Assembly: GCA_003517285.1 (NCBI GenBank)
Contig: DPAW01000072.1
Coordinates: 1-6,398, forward strand
Length of the DNA: 6,398 nt
From: Verrucomicrobiales bacterium
Lineage (GTDB): Bacteria > Verrucomicrobiota > Verrucomicrobiia > Limisphaerales > UBA1100
Direction of reading: 5' to 3'
The position numbers and the translations under genes were made by a program. The stretch's first letter is position 1. Each line of letters opens with the position of its first letter. A model generated the notes under the pieces. It made no database searches and was not told where the DNA came from. It saw nothing but the letters and a program-made list of their open reading frames with translations. Positions 1 through 6,398 of this stretch are shown in pieces.

Positions 1-2109
1 GCCGTCCATCAACGGCCCTTCGATCACCTCCAATGGTCGCGAAGCAGCAGCACGAGCTTCCTCGGTGTCTTCCTCAATAAACTCCGTGATGCCGTTGACC
101 AGCGCGTGGCTCAGGCGCGTAGCCACATCTTCCTCCCGCCATTTCTGGTCGGCGGCGGCCTTTTCCTTTTTAACACCCTTGAACTGTTCTGCGTAATCGA
201 TCAGTCGATCCGTCGCGTCCGGCCGGCGATTGAGCAGCACGTCCTCCACGTACTCGAGCAGTTCCTTGTCGATCTGCTCGTACACCTCCAGCATGCCGGC
301 ATTCACAATGCCCATGTCCAGACCAGCGTCTACCGCGTGGTACAGAAAAGCCGAATGCATCGCTTCGCGCACGACATTATTACCCCTGAAGGAAAATGAT
401 ATGTTGCTCACACCACCGCTTGTGCGCGCGCCGGGACACCGCTCTTTCACTTGCCGCACAGCCTCTATGAAGTTCACCGCATACTCATTATGCTCCTCCA
501 TGCCGGTGGCGACGGTGAGGATGTTGAGGTCAAAAATGATGTCTTCAGGTGGGAAATCCAGTTGCTCGGTGAGCAACCGATACGCACGCTCGGCAATGGC
601 CACCTTGTCATCAACAGTTGCCGCTTGGCCCTTTTCATCAAAAGCCATCACAACCGCTGCCGCACCGTAACGGCGACACAAGCCGGCCTGACGTAGAAAC
701 TCCTCTTCGCCACCCTTAAGACTAATTGAGTTTACGATACCCTTACCTTGCAGACACTTCAGCCCTTCTTCCAACACAGTCCATTTGGAGCTGTCTACCA
801 TGATTGGTACACGCGAAATATCTGGATCCGCCGCCAGCAGGTTGAGGAATTTACGCATGCATTCCTCGGCATCGAGTAAACCTTCATCGAAACAAATGTC
901 GATGACGTTGGCACCGTTCTCCACCTGTTGACGCGCCAACGCGAGTGCTGCCTCGAAATCGCCTTCCTTGATGAGCTTCTTAAATTTCGGTGAGCCCATC
1001 ACATTGGTACGTTCCCCCACCATTGCGAGTTGGCCAGTACGGCTACCGATCTCCTGAGGCTCCAAGCCGCTCAAATGCAGTGAAGTCGAACGCCCTTCGG
1101 GTAAACGTGGCTTCACTTCCATCAGCATTTCAATGATGGCCTGCAAATGTGCGGGCGTAGTGCCGCAGCACCCCCCAGCGACATTAAGCAATCCTTGATC
1201 CGCCAAATCATGTAAAGCCGCAGCCGTGTCCACTGGACGCTCATCGTAACCAGTTTCAGCTAGAGGATTGGGCAGACCAGCGTTCGGGTAGCAATGCACA
1301 AACGTATTAGTAATACGCGAGAGTTCGCGAATGTACGGTGCCATTTCCTTAGCGCCCAAGGCACAATTGATTCCCACGGTAAAGGGTCTCGCGTGAGCAA
1401 TGGAATTCCAGAATGCCTCGGTCGTCTGGCCAGAGAGCGTACGACCGGAGGCATCCGTGATTGTTACACTCACCATCACTGGCAACCGTTCACCACGATC
1501 GAGGAATACCTCCTCAATCGCAAACAATGCCGCCTTGAGGTTCAAGGTATCGAAGGTTGTTTCCGGCAATAGAATATCCACACCGCCCTCGATCAGCGCC
1601 TCCGTCTGTTCACGGTAAACTTCCACCAGTTCATCAAAAGTCACCGCGCGAAATCCTGGGTCGTTGACATCCGGAGAAATTGAAGCCGTGCGGTTGGTTG
1701 GTCCAATCGCTCCAGCCACGTAACAATTGCGAGAGGCATCCTGCGCCATTACCGCGTCCACCGCCTCACGGGCCAGCTTGGCTGAAGCAACATTCAATTC
1801 CCGCGCGATATCTTCCATCGCGTAATCCGCCATGCCAATGCGTGTGGCACTAAATGTGTTGGTCTCAATAATATCACAACCCGCTTCTAAGAACTGTGTG
1901 TGAATTCCACGAATGATATCCGGCCGGGTGAGAGAGAGTAAATCGTTGTTGCCCTTTAGATCTCCCGAATGGTCGGCAAACCGTTCTCCTCGAAAATCAC
2001 CCTCCTCCAGTTCATGACGTTGGACCATCGTACCCATCGCGCCATCCAAAAACAGGATGCGCTCCGCTAACCGCTCCCGCAGCTCCGCAAAAATGGGCGT
2101 CTCATTCAT
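1..2109 (-). CDS. metH: Cobalamin-dependent methionine synthase (5-methyltetrahydrofolate--homocysteine methyltransferase), N-terminal part, cut by window edge
   Basis: MetH moves the methyl group of 5-methyltetrahydrofolate to homocysteine through protein-bound cobalamin, making methionine in the cytoplasm. The minus frame is open for exactly 703 codons to base 1. The homocysteine-binding barrel (about residues 14-330) opens with [11 protein letters not shown] and has the three zinc/thiol ligands: Cys249 in GINCALG and Cys314-Cys315 in GGCCGT. The pterin-binding barrel (about 360-620) has [10 protein letters not shown] (364-373), DEGLLDAEE and ATGMEEHN. From about 645 the helical cap of the B12 module begins, ending at VIEGPLMDG. 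The B12-binding DxHxxG motif and the activation domain must lie to the left; E. coli MetH has about 1227 residues, so roughly 40% is missing. I chose ATG 2109 because [14 protein letters not shown] leads directly into the conserved domain. An in-frame ATG at 2160 would add a hydrophobic 17-residue stretch and lies inside the palindrome, so I reject it. No clear Shine-Dalgarno precedes 2109. The DUF2339 gene is divergent. Confidence 0.97.
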   Translation of the reverse strand, partial: MNETPIFAELRERLAERILFLDGAMGTMVQRHELEEGDFRGERFADHSGDLKGNNDLLSLTRPDIIRGIHTQFLEAGCDIIETNTFSATRIGMADYAMEDIARELNVASAKLAREAVDAVMAQDASRNCYVAGAIGPTNRTASISPDVNDPGFRAVTFDELVEVYREQTEALIEGGVDILLPETTFDTLNLKAALFAIEEVFLDRGERLPVMVSVTITDASGRTLSGQTTEAFWNSIAHARPFTVGINCALGAKEMAPYIRELSRITNTFVHCYPNAGLPNPLAETGYDERPVDTAAALHDLADQGLLNVAGGCCGTTPAHLQAIIEMLMEVKPRLPEGRSTSLHLSGLEPQEIGSRTGQLAMVGERTNVMGSPKFKKLIKEGDFEAALALARQQVENGANVIDICFDEGLLDAEECMRKFLNLLAADPDISRVPIMVDSSKWTVLEEGLKCLQGKGIVNSISLKGGEEEFLRQAGLCRRYGAAAVVMAFDEKGQAATVDDKVAIAERAYRLLTEQLDFPPEDIIFDLNILTVATGMEEHNEYAVNFIEAVRQVKERCPGARTSGGVSNISFSFRGNNVVREAMHSAFLYHAVDAGLDMGIVNAGMLEVYEQIDKELLEYVEDVLLNRRPDATDRLIDYAEQFKGVKKEKAAADQKWREEDVATRLSHALVNGITEFIEEDTEEARAAASRPLEVIEGPLMDG

Positions 2110-2143
2110 CTGCGCAAATGCTACGCCAATAACCCAACTCGTC

Positions 2144-2149
2144 AATATA
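2144..2149 (-). promoter_or_regulatory. Candidate -10 box of the metH promoter
   Basis: Read on the minus strand this is TATATT, five of six matches to a sigma-70 -10 hexamer, in an AT-rich stretch upstream of metH. Transcription would start near 2137 and give a leader of only about 28 nt before ATG 2109. No good -35 hexamer lies at 16-18 bp spacing; the corresponding bases fall inside the palindrome at 2153-2176. A factor bound to the palindrome would therefore cover the core promoter. This is a motif match by eye in AT-rich DNA, so the exact box is uncertain. TTGACG just downstream (2145-2140) is an alternative -35, but no good -10 follows it. Confidence 0.35.
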
Positions 2150-2152
2150 TAA

Positions 2153-2176
2153 ATCAACATATCCGGATATGTTGAT
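2153..2176. promoter_or_regulatory. Perfect 24-bp palindrome, probable operator between metH and the DUF2339 gene
   Basis: The half-site ATCAACATATCC is followed immediately by its exact reverse complement GGATATGTTGAT, centred between 2164 and 2165. All 12 pairs match and there is no spacer. With no loop it would make a poor RNA hairpin, and it lies between divergent starts rather than after a gene, so a terminator is unlikely. Its size and symmetry suit a dimeric winged-helix regulator. It lies 44 bp upstream of the metH ATG and 82 bp upstream of the likely DUF2339 start, next to the best metH -10 candidate. ArsR-family regulators such as SahR are known to control methionine-cycle genes including metH in Proteobacteria. 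Assigning this site to that family is inference; I cannot compare it with a known motif here. Confidence 0.7.
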
Positions 2177-2258
2177 ATGTTTATTTATTGATGAAATCGA
2201 TAGTGAGGGTCGTATTTTCAATTTTGGGAAAAGCCTTAACTCCTTTAGTGTCTGCGGC

Positions 2259-5114
2259 ATGGAAGGCTATATCTGCTTGATGGTGCTGATGGCTTTGGTG
2301 TTCGGCGTGCCCCTCATCATCCTCTCTAACCGGGTTTCGACACTGGATTTTCGAATCCGATCGCTGGAAGGCTTCATAGCCAATCTATCCCCTGCCCCGC
2401 AAACGGCCGAGGCGCCGGAACGCGCCAAGAGGGATGACATGCCTCCGGTGATCAACAAGCCCACCCCGCCTTTGGCCAAGCCGGAACTGGAACCGCCCTT
2501 GTCAACCGAATCGGCTCCGGTGGATTCCGTGGAACCCATGGAAACATCGGAACCGGCTTCCGATCCCATCCCCGTCCTGCCGGACATGGCCGATCAACCG
2601 GATGTCTCCGACTTACCCGAACCGGTGGCGGCGCACACCGCCGCCACCCCGGCCGACGCCGAACCGTCGGTAATTGAACCGGCCACAGCTCAAACCGCGG
2701 AGCCTTCGGAATCCCGGGAACCAGAAGCCGTAAAAGATTCCTTTGAGCTTGAGGTGGGCAAGGTGTGGTTTGTGCGTATCGGCGTTGTGCTCGTGCTCAC
2801 GGGCTTGGTGTTCCTGGCAAAGATGGGCTACAAGAACATCTCGGATCACATTCGACCGTATCTTAACGCGTCCCTGTTGTACCTGATCAGTTTTGGAATG
2901 ATGGGTGCGGGCCTGTTTTTGCGTGAGCGATTTGCCGTGTTGAAAAACTATGGTGAAGTCCTCACCGGCGGCGGCATGGCGGCGGTGTATTTTTCCACGT
3001 ACGCCCTTTACTTTGTCAAAGCTCCGGTGCTCGGGCTAATCGGATCGCCGACGCTTGCAGGCATGCTGTTGGCAGCTTGGGCAATCTTTATCATCTGGTT
3101 TGCCACGCGCAAAGAATCAGAGGTGATGGCCATGTTCGCTGTGGCCGGAGCGTACTATGCCTCGTATGTGCCCCTGATTCATGCGCCATCGGAAACCAAT
3201 ATCTGGTTCACCTTCGCCTCCAACATGGCGTTGGCGATAACGGCGACTGTGTTTATGGTCCGTAATCGCTGGGCGAATCTGTCTTTCCTTGCGCTCATCA
3301 CCACTTACGCGGGGTTCATTTTCTGGCGCTTTCAAACGGCCGTGCAGGGCGAAAGGGAGTTCGCGCAGGATGCCCTGTTCCTTGGACTGTATTGGTTGGT
3401 ATTTACCGCAGCCGGATTTCTGTCGCGCCATGATCAAATGACGCCGACCAAACGTTCAACTTTCGTGAACTTAAACAATGGTGCTTGTTTCGCCCTGTTG
3501 TCCATCGTGCTACTTCAGGTGGATCAACTGCGGGATAGTTATTGGGTTCTGCCTACCGTATTCGGTGCCCTCTTACTGGCTCTCTTCCAATTGGCCAAGA
3601 AATGGCTCCCAGAGGAAAAACTATTCGCCGATCTATTACTGGCCAAATCCACAGTGCTAATAACGCTCGGCGTGATGACATTAAATTTAGTGGAAGATTT
3701 TCGAGGTCTTCTGCTGGCGGCCGAAGCACTCACCTTAACCTACTTCGGGTTGCGCACAAAAAACCGCCTACTGCAATACGGCGCGATGGGCGCGGCGGTG
3801 GTGGGTGGTCTGTTTGTCGGCTTTGAAGTCTTGGCTACTTCGGGGAAATTCGCGACCACGCCGTTAATGCTTGGTCTGTTCTTTGCCTTGTTGATTTTAA
3901 TAGCCGCTGTGATGGCGTATCGGTTACGCGAGCACAGCAAAGTCGAAGGGCCGCAGGAAAGTATGGCTAATTTTTTTGCCGCTTTTGGCTTGCTTGCCGT
4001 GGGGTTCACGTTGATGGCTGTCACCCATGAGAAATACACGGAACTCACCGTGGGAATCCTATTTGTGTTCGCCTTAGCGCAAATCTTTACCGCCAAACGC
4101 TGGCCGCTCGAATCAGTTAAAGTGTTGGGTGAAATCTATCTGGCGGGATCCATTCTTTTGGGACTTATATTGGCCTTGAAGAATATCAATCCCATCGACC
4201 AACTTTGGGCACTGCCGCTGATTGGCATGGCGCTCAGTGTGTTGTTCCTGAAACTGCGCCTGATCACCGGCGAGATCGCCGCCCAGTTTTTTATCCTCAC
4301 CGCCGCCCTGCTGGCGCCCATACGTATGTTCGACGCTGAGCACAACCTAGCCTTACTGACCCTCGTGCCATTTCTCACCATGCTCGGCATGAGCCATTTT
4401 TTTCTGCACACACACCAGATGCTCAAGAGGGAAAACGGTAATACCAACAAGCAACTTCTGGCGAGCATCGGCACACAGATTTATTTTTATGCCGGCTGGG
4501 CGCTGAGCCTGATCTGGGCTTTCAAATATGTGCCAAGCGAATACCTGTTCCTCACCTACACCATCGTGGCGCTGGGCCATTCACTGGCGCACCGCCGCCG
4601 GGAACGGCTCGAGCGCCTGATCGTATCAGGCGTCTCCATGGCCTGCGGCCTGATCTATTTCTGGGTGGGCTTGATGCTTGATCCTGAAACGGGCCCAAAC
4701 CTCATGGATCTCGTGCCTCTGCTGCTTTTGCTTGGTGCGCAATTAACCGTGCGCAAGCAGCAAGGCGATCAGATGAATGACGCCACCGCCTTTGCCAACA
4801 ACGCTGCGGTCATCCTCATCAACACCAGCCTCTGGGTCTGGGCTTCGCTGATGGTGTCCGGTGATTGGGATGTGATCACCTGGAGCCTTCTGGCCTTCGT
4901 CCTGATCGGGCTGGGCATCTGGCTCAAGGAACGCGCCCATCGTCTCTACGGACTGGTAATTCTGGCCGTATCCAGCGGCTATCTGGTGCTCATTGCCTTC
5001 AACCACCTGGAAGGAGCCGCGCGCATCCTCACCCTGATCGGCATGGGCGTAATCCTGATCCTGCTGGGTCTGGCCTACACCAAGAATCAGGAAAAACTGA
5101 GAAAGATTCTCTAG
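2259..5114 (+). CDS. DUF2339 domain-containing polytopic membrane protein
   Basis: Proteins with this domain (Pfam DUF2339) are predicted multi-spanning inner-membrane proteins without an established function. From ATG 2259 the product has 951 residues. Residues 5-22 form a hydrophobic anchor, then a short Arg-containing amphipathic stretch (SNRVSTLDFRIRSLEGF) as often seen in this family. Residues 45-165 are a low-complexity linker rich in Pro, Glu, Ala and Asp. The core begins with FELEVGKVWFVRIGVVLVL (162-180) and LTGGGMAAVYFSTYA (235-249), both family-typical, and holds about 28 hydrophobic segments up to the C-terminus. The last segments, RAHRLYGLVILAV and RILTLIGMGVILILLGLAY, match the usual DUF2339 ending. 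The frame is open back to ATG 2169, but those 30 residues are not family-like and start inside the palindrome; ATG 2280 and 2289 are other options. No Shine-Dalgarno is visible at 2259. TTGATA at 2172-2177 could be a -35, but no good -10 follows. Confidence 0.93.
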   Translation: MEGYICLMVLMALVFGVPLIILSNRVSTLDFRIRSLEGFIANLSPAPQTAEAPERAKRDDMPPVINKPTPPLAKPELEPPLSTESAPVDSVEPMETSEPASDPIPVLPDMADQPDVSDLPEPVAAHTAATPADAEPSVIEPATAQTAEPSESREPEAVKDSFELEVGKVWFVRIGVVLVLTGLVFLAKMGYKNISDHIRPYLNASLLYLISFGMMGAGLFLRERFAVLKNYGEVLTGGGMAAVYFSTYALYFVKAPVLGLIGSPTLAGMLLAAWAIFIIWFATRKESEVMAMFAVAGAYYASYVPLIHAPSETNIWFTFASNMALAITATVFMVRNRWANLSFLALITTYAGFIFWRFQTAVQGEREFAQDALFLGLYWLVFTAAGFLSRHDQMTPTKRSTFVNLNNGACFALLSIVLLQVDQLRDSYWVLPTVFGALLLALFQLAKKWLPEEKLFADLLLAKSTVLITLGVMTLNLVEDFRGLLLAAEALTLTYFGLRTKNRLLQYGAMGAAVVGGLFVGFEVLATSGKFATTPLMLGLFFALLILIAAVMAYRLREHSKVEGPQESMANFFAAFGLLAVGFTLMAVTHEKYTELTVGILFVFALAQIFTAKRWPLESVKVLGEIYLAGSILLGLILALKNINPIDQLWALPLIGMALSVLFLKLRLITGEIAAQFFILTAALLAPIRMFDAEHNLALLTLVPFLTMLGMSHFFLHTHQMLKRENGNTNKQLLASIGTQIYFYAGWALSLIWAFKYVPSEYLFLTYTIVALGHSLAHRRRERLERLIVSGVSMACGLIYFWVGLMLDPETGPNLMDLVPLLLLLGAQLTVRKQQGDQMNDATAFANNAAVILINTSLWVWASLMVSGDWDVITWSLLAFVLIGLGIWLKERAHRLYGLVILAVSSGYLVLIAFNHLEGAARILTLIGMGVILILLGLAYTKNQEKLRKIL
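5111..5114. other. Shared CTAG: overlapping stop codons of two convergent genes
   Basis: The self-complementary tetramer CTAG supplies TAG to the DUF2339 gene on the plus strand (5112-5114) and TAG to moeA on the minus strand (5113-5111). The two coding regions therefore overlap tail to tail by 4 bp, with no intergenic space. Any transcription terminator for either gene would have to lie inside the coding sequence of the other, and I see no strong GC hairpin followed by a T-run on either side. Confidence 0.95.
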
Positions 5115-6319
5115 TCCGCAAAGCGCAGCACAGTCACGGACGCGCCTTCAGCCAGCGAAGTTTCCGGCGGTACATCCACCAGTGCATTGGCCTGCCCGAG
5201 CGGCCCCACCGCGTGCGAAGCCTGCAACCCGGCCGCGTGCACCTGCCCGGTGGCGTCTACCCGCACACGCACGAAATGCCGACGATCCCCGCGATTGACC
5301 AGCGGAACGGCCAAAACGCCCGGATGCGCGGGCAGCTCCAAGTCCGTGGCGCCGGTCAGTTTCAAAATACCCGGGCGCACCAGCACCAAAAAGGTCACCA
5401 TCGCGCTCACCGGATTGCCCGGCACGCCAAAGAGCGGCTTGCCCCGCAGTCGGCCGTACACAAAGGGTTTACCCGGCTTGATGCGGACCTTCCAGAAATC
5501 CAGTTCACCGCCCAGCGCCTCCAGTGCCGGCTTTACAAAATCATGATCCCCCACGCTCACGCCGCCGGAAGTCACCACTGCATCACATTCATCAAAAGCC
5601 TGTCGCAATGCCGCCTTGGTGGCATCCAGCGTATCATTGACCAGCGGATACACCCGGGCCTCCGCACCTGTCTCGCGAATGAGTTCGGCCAACGCCAACC
5701 GGTTGCTCTCATGAATGCCGCCTTCGCCCAAAGCCTCACCCGGTTCGCGCAATTCATTCCCCGTGGCCAGCACCCCGACAATCGGCCGACGACACACCTC
5801 CACCCGGGCCACACCGGCGGCCCCAAGTAATTGCAAACGCCCGGCATGCATCACCTCGCCCGCGCGTCCAATCGGTTCGCCTTCCTTCACATCCTCACCG
5901 CGCAACCGAATGTGCTCAAAGGGTTTCACGCCCTCGGTGATTTCCACGCGATCCGCCTTCACGCGCGTGTCCTCCTGCATCACCACGGCATTGGCCCCCA
6001 CGGGCAATGGGGATCCGGTAAAAATCCGCAAACACTGTCCAGATTGCAGGGCATTCTCAAACGCACTACCCGCCGGCACCTCGCCGACGCATTGCAACTG
6101 CGCGCCCGTGCCGGCTTCAGCGGCGATCACCGCGTAGCCGTCCATAGCGGAATTGTCGAACCGCGGCAAATCCACCGCCGCCGCGACGTCCGCCGCCAAC
6201 ACGCGCCCGGCCGATTGCGTCAGTAATACCGATTCCGCCGCCATCGGTTCCAACCTCGCCAATATCGCCGCCCGCGCCTGCTCCAACGAATGCATGCCCA
6301 TCTCTGACGAATTGCCCAT
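5111..6319 (-). CDS. moeA: Molybdopterin molybdenumtransferase MoeA
   Basis: MoeA inserts molybdate into adenylylated molybdopterin, the last general step of molybdenum cofactor synthesis, in the cytoplasm. The product has 402 residues against 411 in E. coli. The N-terminal MoeA region (about 10-170) carries FDNSAMDGYAV (54-64), TGSPLPVGANAVV (101-113) and GEDVKEG (141-147). The MoCF-biosynthesis domain (about 180-317) carries TGNEL (186-190), SGGVSVGDHDFVK (251-263), WKVRIKPGKPF (276-286) and GVPGNPVSAMVTF (298-310). A C-terminal MoeA domain follows (about 332-400). Acidic residues known to matter in E. coli MoeA (Asp59, Asp142, Glu188, Asp228, Asp259) appear to correspond to Asp60, Asp143, Glu189, Asp229 and Asp260. 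ATG 6319 gives an N-terminus of E. coli-like length. TTG 6322 directly precedes it, and an in-frame TGA at 6328-6326 bars any longer form. ATG 6301 and 6295 are shorter alternatives. The gene looks more GC-rich than metH. No other cofactor-synthesis gene is visible. Confidence 0.97.
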   Translation of the reverse strand: MGNSSEMGMHSLEQARAAILARLEPMAAESVLLTQSAGRVLAADVAAAVDLPRFDNSAMDGYAVIAAEAGTGAQLQCVGEVPAGSAFENALQSGQCLRIFTGSPLPVGANAVVMQEDTRVKADRVEITEGVKPFEHIRLRGEDVKEGEPIGRAGEVMHAGRLQLLGAAGVARVEVCRRPIVGVLATGNELREPGEALGEGGIHESNRLALAELIRETGAEARVYPLVNDTLDATKAALRQAFDECDAVVTSGGVSVGDHDFVKPALEALGGELDFWKVRIKPGKPFVYGRLRGKPLFGVPGNPVSAMVTFLVLVRPGILKLTGATDLELPAHPGVLAVPLVNRGDRRHFVRVRVDATGQVHAAGLQASHAVGPLGQANALVDVPPETSLAEGASVTVLRFAD

Positions 6320-6351
6320 CAAAGGTCACGCCAATTGCATTGAAAATACAT
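6319..6351 (-). other. Possible 10-residue leader reading frame coupled to moeA
   Basis: On the minus strand an ATG at 6351 follows an AAGGAG box by 6 nt and opens a frame of ten codons (MYFQCNWRDL) that ends with TGA at 6321-6319. The last A of that stop is the first base of the moeA ATG, forming TGATG, the classic arrangement for re-initiation. The moeA start has no Shine-Dalgarno of its own, so ribosomes finishing this peptide could load moeA. The peptide resembles nothing I know, and a frame this short could arise by chance. The ribosome-binding site and junction are seen in the sequence; the coupling is inference. Confidence 0.3.
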
Positions 6352-6357
6352 CAGGAA

Positions 6358-6363
6358 CTCCTT
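6358..6363 (-). promoter_or_regulatory. Strong Shine-Dalgarno AAGGAG upstream of moeA
   Basis: AAGGAG on the minus strand is the best Shine-Dalgarno match upstream of any of the three genes. It lies 6 nt before ATG 6351 (the short leader frame) but 38 nt before the moeA ATG at 6319, too far to serve moeA directly. It overlaps a TAA at 6364-6362, as seen where one gene ends and the next begins. It may drive the leader peptide, or it may be a chance purine run. Confidence 0.45.
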
Positions 6364-6397
6364 AGCGACCGACGAGCAACGCCAAATTCATTAACCC
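6362..6397 (-). other. Possible 3' end of an upstream minus-strand gene
   Basis: Two minus frames enter from the right edge. One reads GLMNLALLVGR and ends with TAA at 6364-6362, overlapping the AAGGAG site. Another, from 6398, reads RVNEFGVARRSLRSS and ends with TGA at 6353-6351, overlapping ATG 6351. Either could be the tail of a gene in an operon with moeA, but fewer than 16 codons are visible and neither is recognisable. The stretch could equally be non-coding moeA upstream DNA. Confidence 0.18.
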
Positions 6398-6398
6398 G

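Noticed and set aside
106..1618. Several plus-strand open frames of 72-146 codons within the first 1.6 kb
   Set aside because: They lie opposite the intact metH frame, whose catalytic motifs are all in place, and their translations look random.
2115..2160. Signal peptide on MetH from the in-frame ATG at 2160
   Set aside because: MetH is cytoplasmic and the extension comes from promoter DNA and half of the palindrome; the family start matches ATG 2109.
2110..2258. SAM or cobalamin riboswitch in front of metH
   Set aside because: The probable leader is about 28 nt and no conserved B12-box or SAM-box elements are visible on the minus strand; the gap is too short to hold a full aptamer plus promoter.
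5083..5110. Inverted repeat AGAATC...GATTCT near the end of the DUF2339 gene as a terminator
   Set aside because: Only 6 AT-rich pairs with a 16-nt loop and no T-run; too weak to call.
4865..5830. Long plus-strand reading frame of 321 codons running across the DUF2339 3' end and antisense to moeA
   Set aside because: It overlaps two well-supported genes, its product is rich in His, Arg, Gln and Pro like a shadow of a GC-rich gene, and it has no recognisable domain. It is an antisense shadow.
6326..6351. Frameshift joining the 10-codon leader frame to moeA to make a longer MoeA
   Set aside because: The MoeA from ATG 6319 already has family-typical length and N-terminus, and the leader residues do not resemble a MoeA extension.
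6320..6398. Molybdenum-cofactor (moco) RNA motif upstream of moeA
   Set aside because: Only 79 bases are available and no extended pairing stems are apparent; the region has short reading frames and a Shine-Dalgarno instead.

Overview
The window reads as ordinary chromosomal DNA of a free-living bacterium with moderate to high GC. It has three large protein genes, tightly packed, and no sign of a mobile element, CRISPR array, tRNA or rRNA. A cobalamin-dependent methionine synthase, a MoeA-type molybdenum cofactor enzyme and a giant DUF2339 membrane protein suggest a Gram-negative-type heterotroph. Shine-Dalgarno sites are weak in front of all three genes. A member of the Verrucomicrobiota or a related phylum would fit, but that is a guess from overall protein flavour; nothing in the sequence fixes the taxonomy.

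Layout, left to right. Positions 1-2109, minus strand: the N-terminal 703 codons of metH, which runs off the left edge. Positions 2110-2258: a 149-bp divergent intergenic region with a perfect 24-bp palindrome (2153-2176), placed like an operator over the metH promoter. Positions 2259-5114, plus strand: a DUF2339 polytopic membrane protein of about 951 residues with an N-terminal anchor and a long acidic Pro-rich linker. Positions 5111-6319, minus strand: complete moeA, convergent with the DUF2339 gene and sharing a CTAG in which both stop codons lie. Positions 6320-6398: a short moeA leader with a strong AAGGAG site, a 10-residue reading frame coupled to moeA, and possibly the tail of an upstream gene.

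The genes do not form one pathway. MetH serves methionine/one-carbon metabolism, MoeA inserts molybdenum into molybdopterin in the cytoplasm, and DUF2339 proteins have no established function. The most informative non-coding signal is the palindrome. Its size, its perfect two-fold symmetry without a loop and its position 44 bp upstream of the metH start suggest the site of a dimeric repressor of methionine synthesis. The second is the moeA leader, which hints at translational coupling. I found no convincing novel multi-gene system here.
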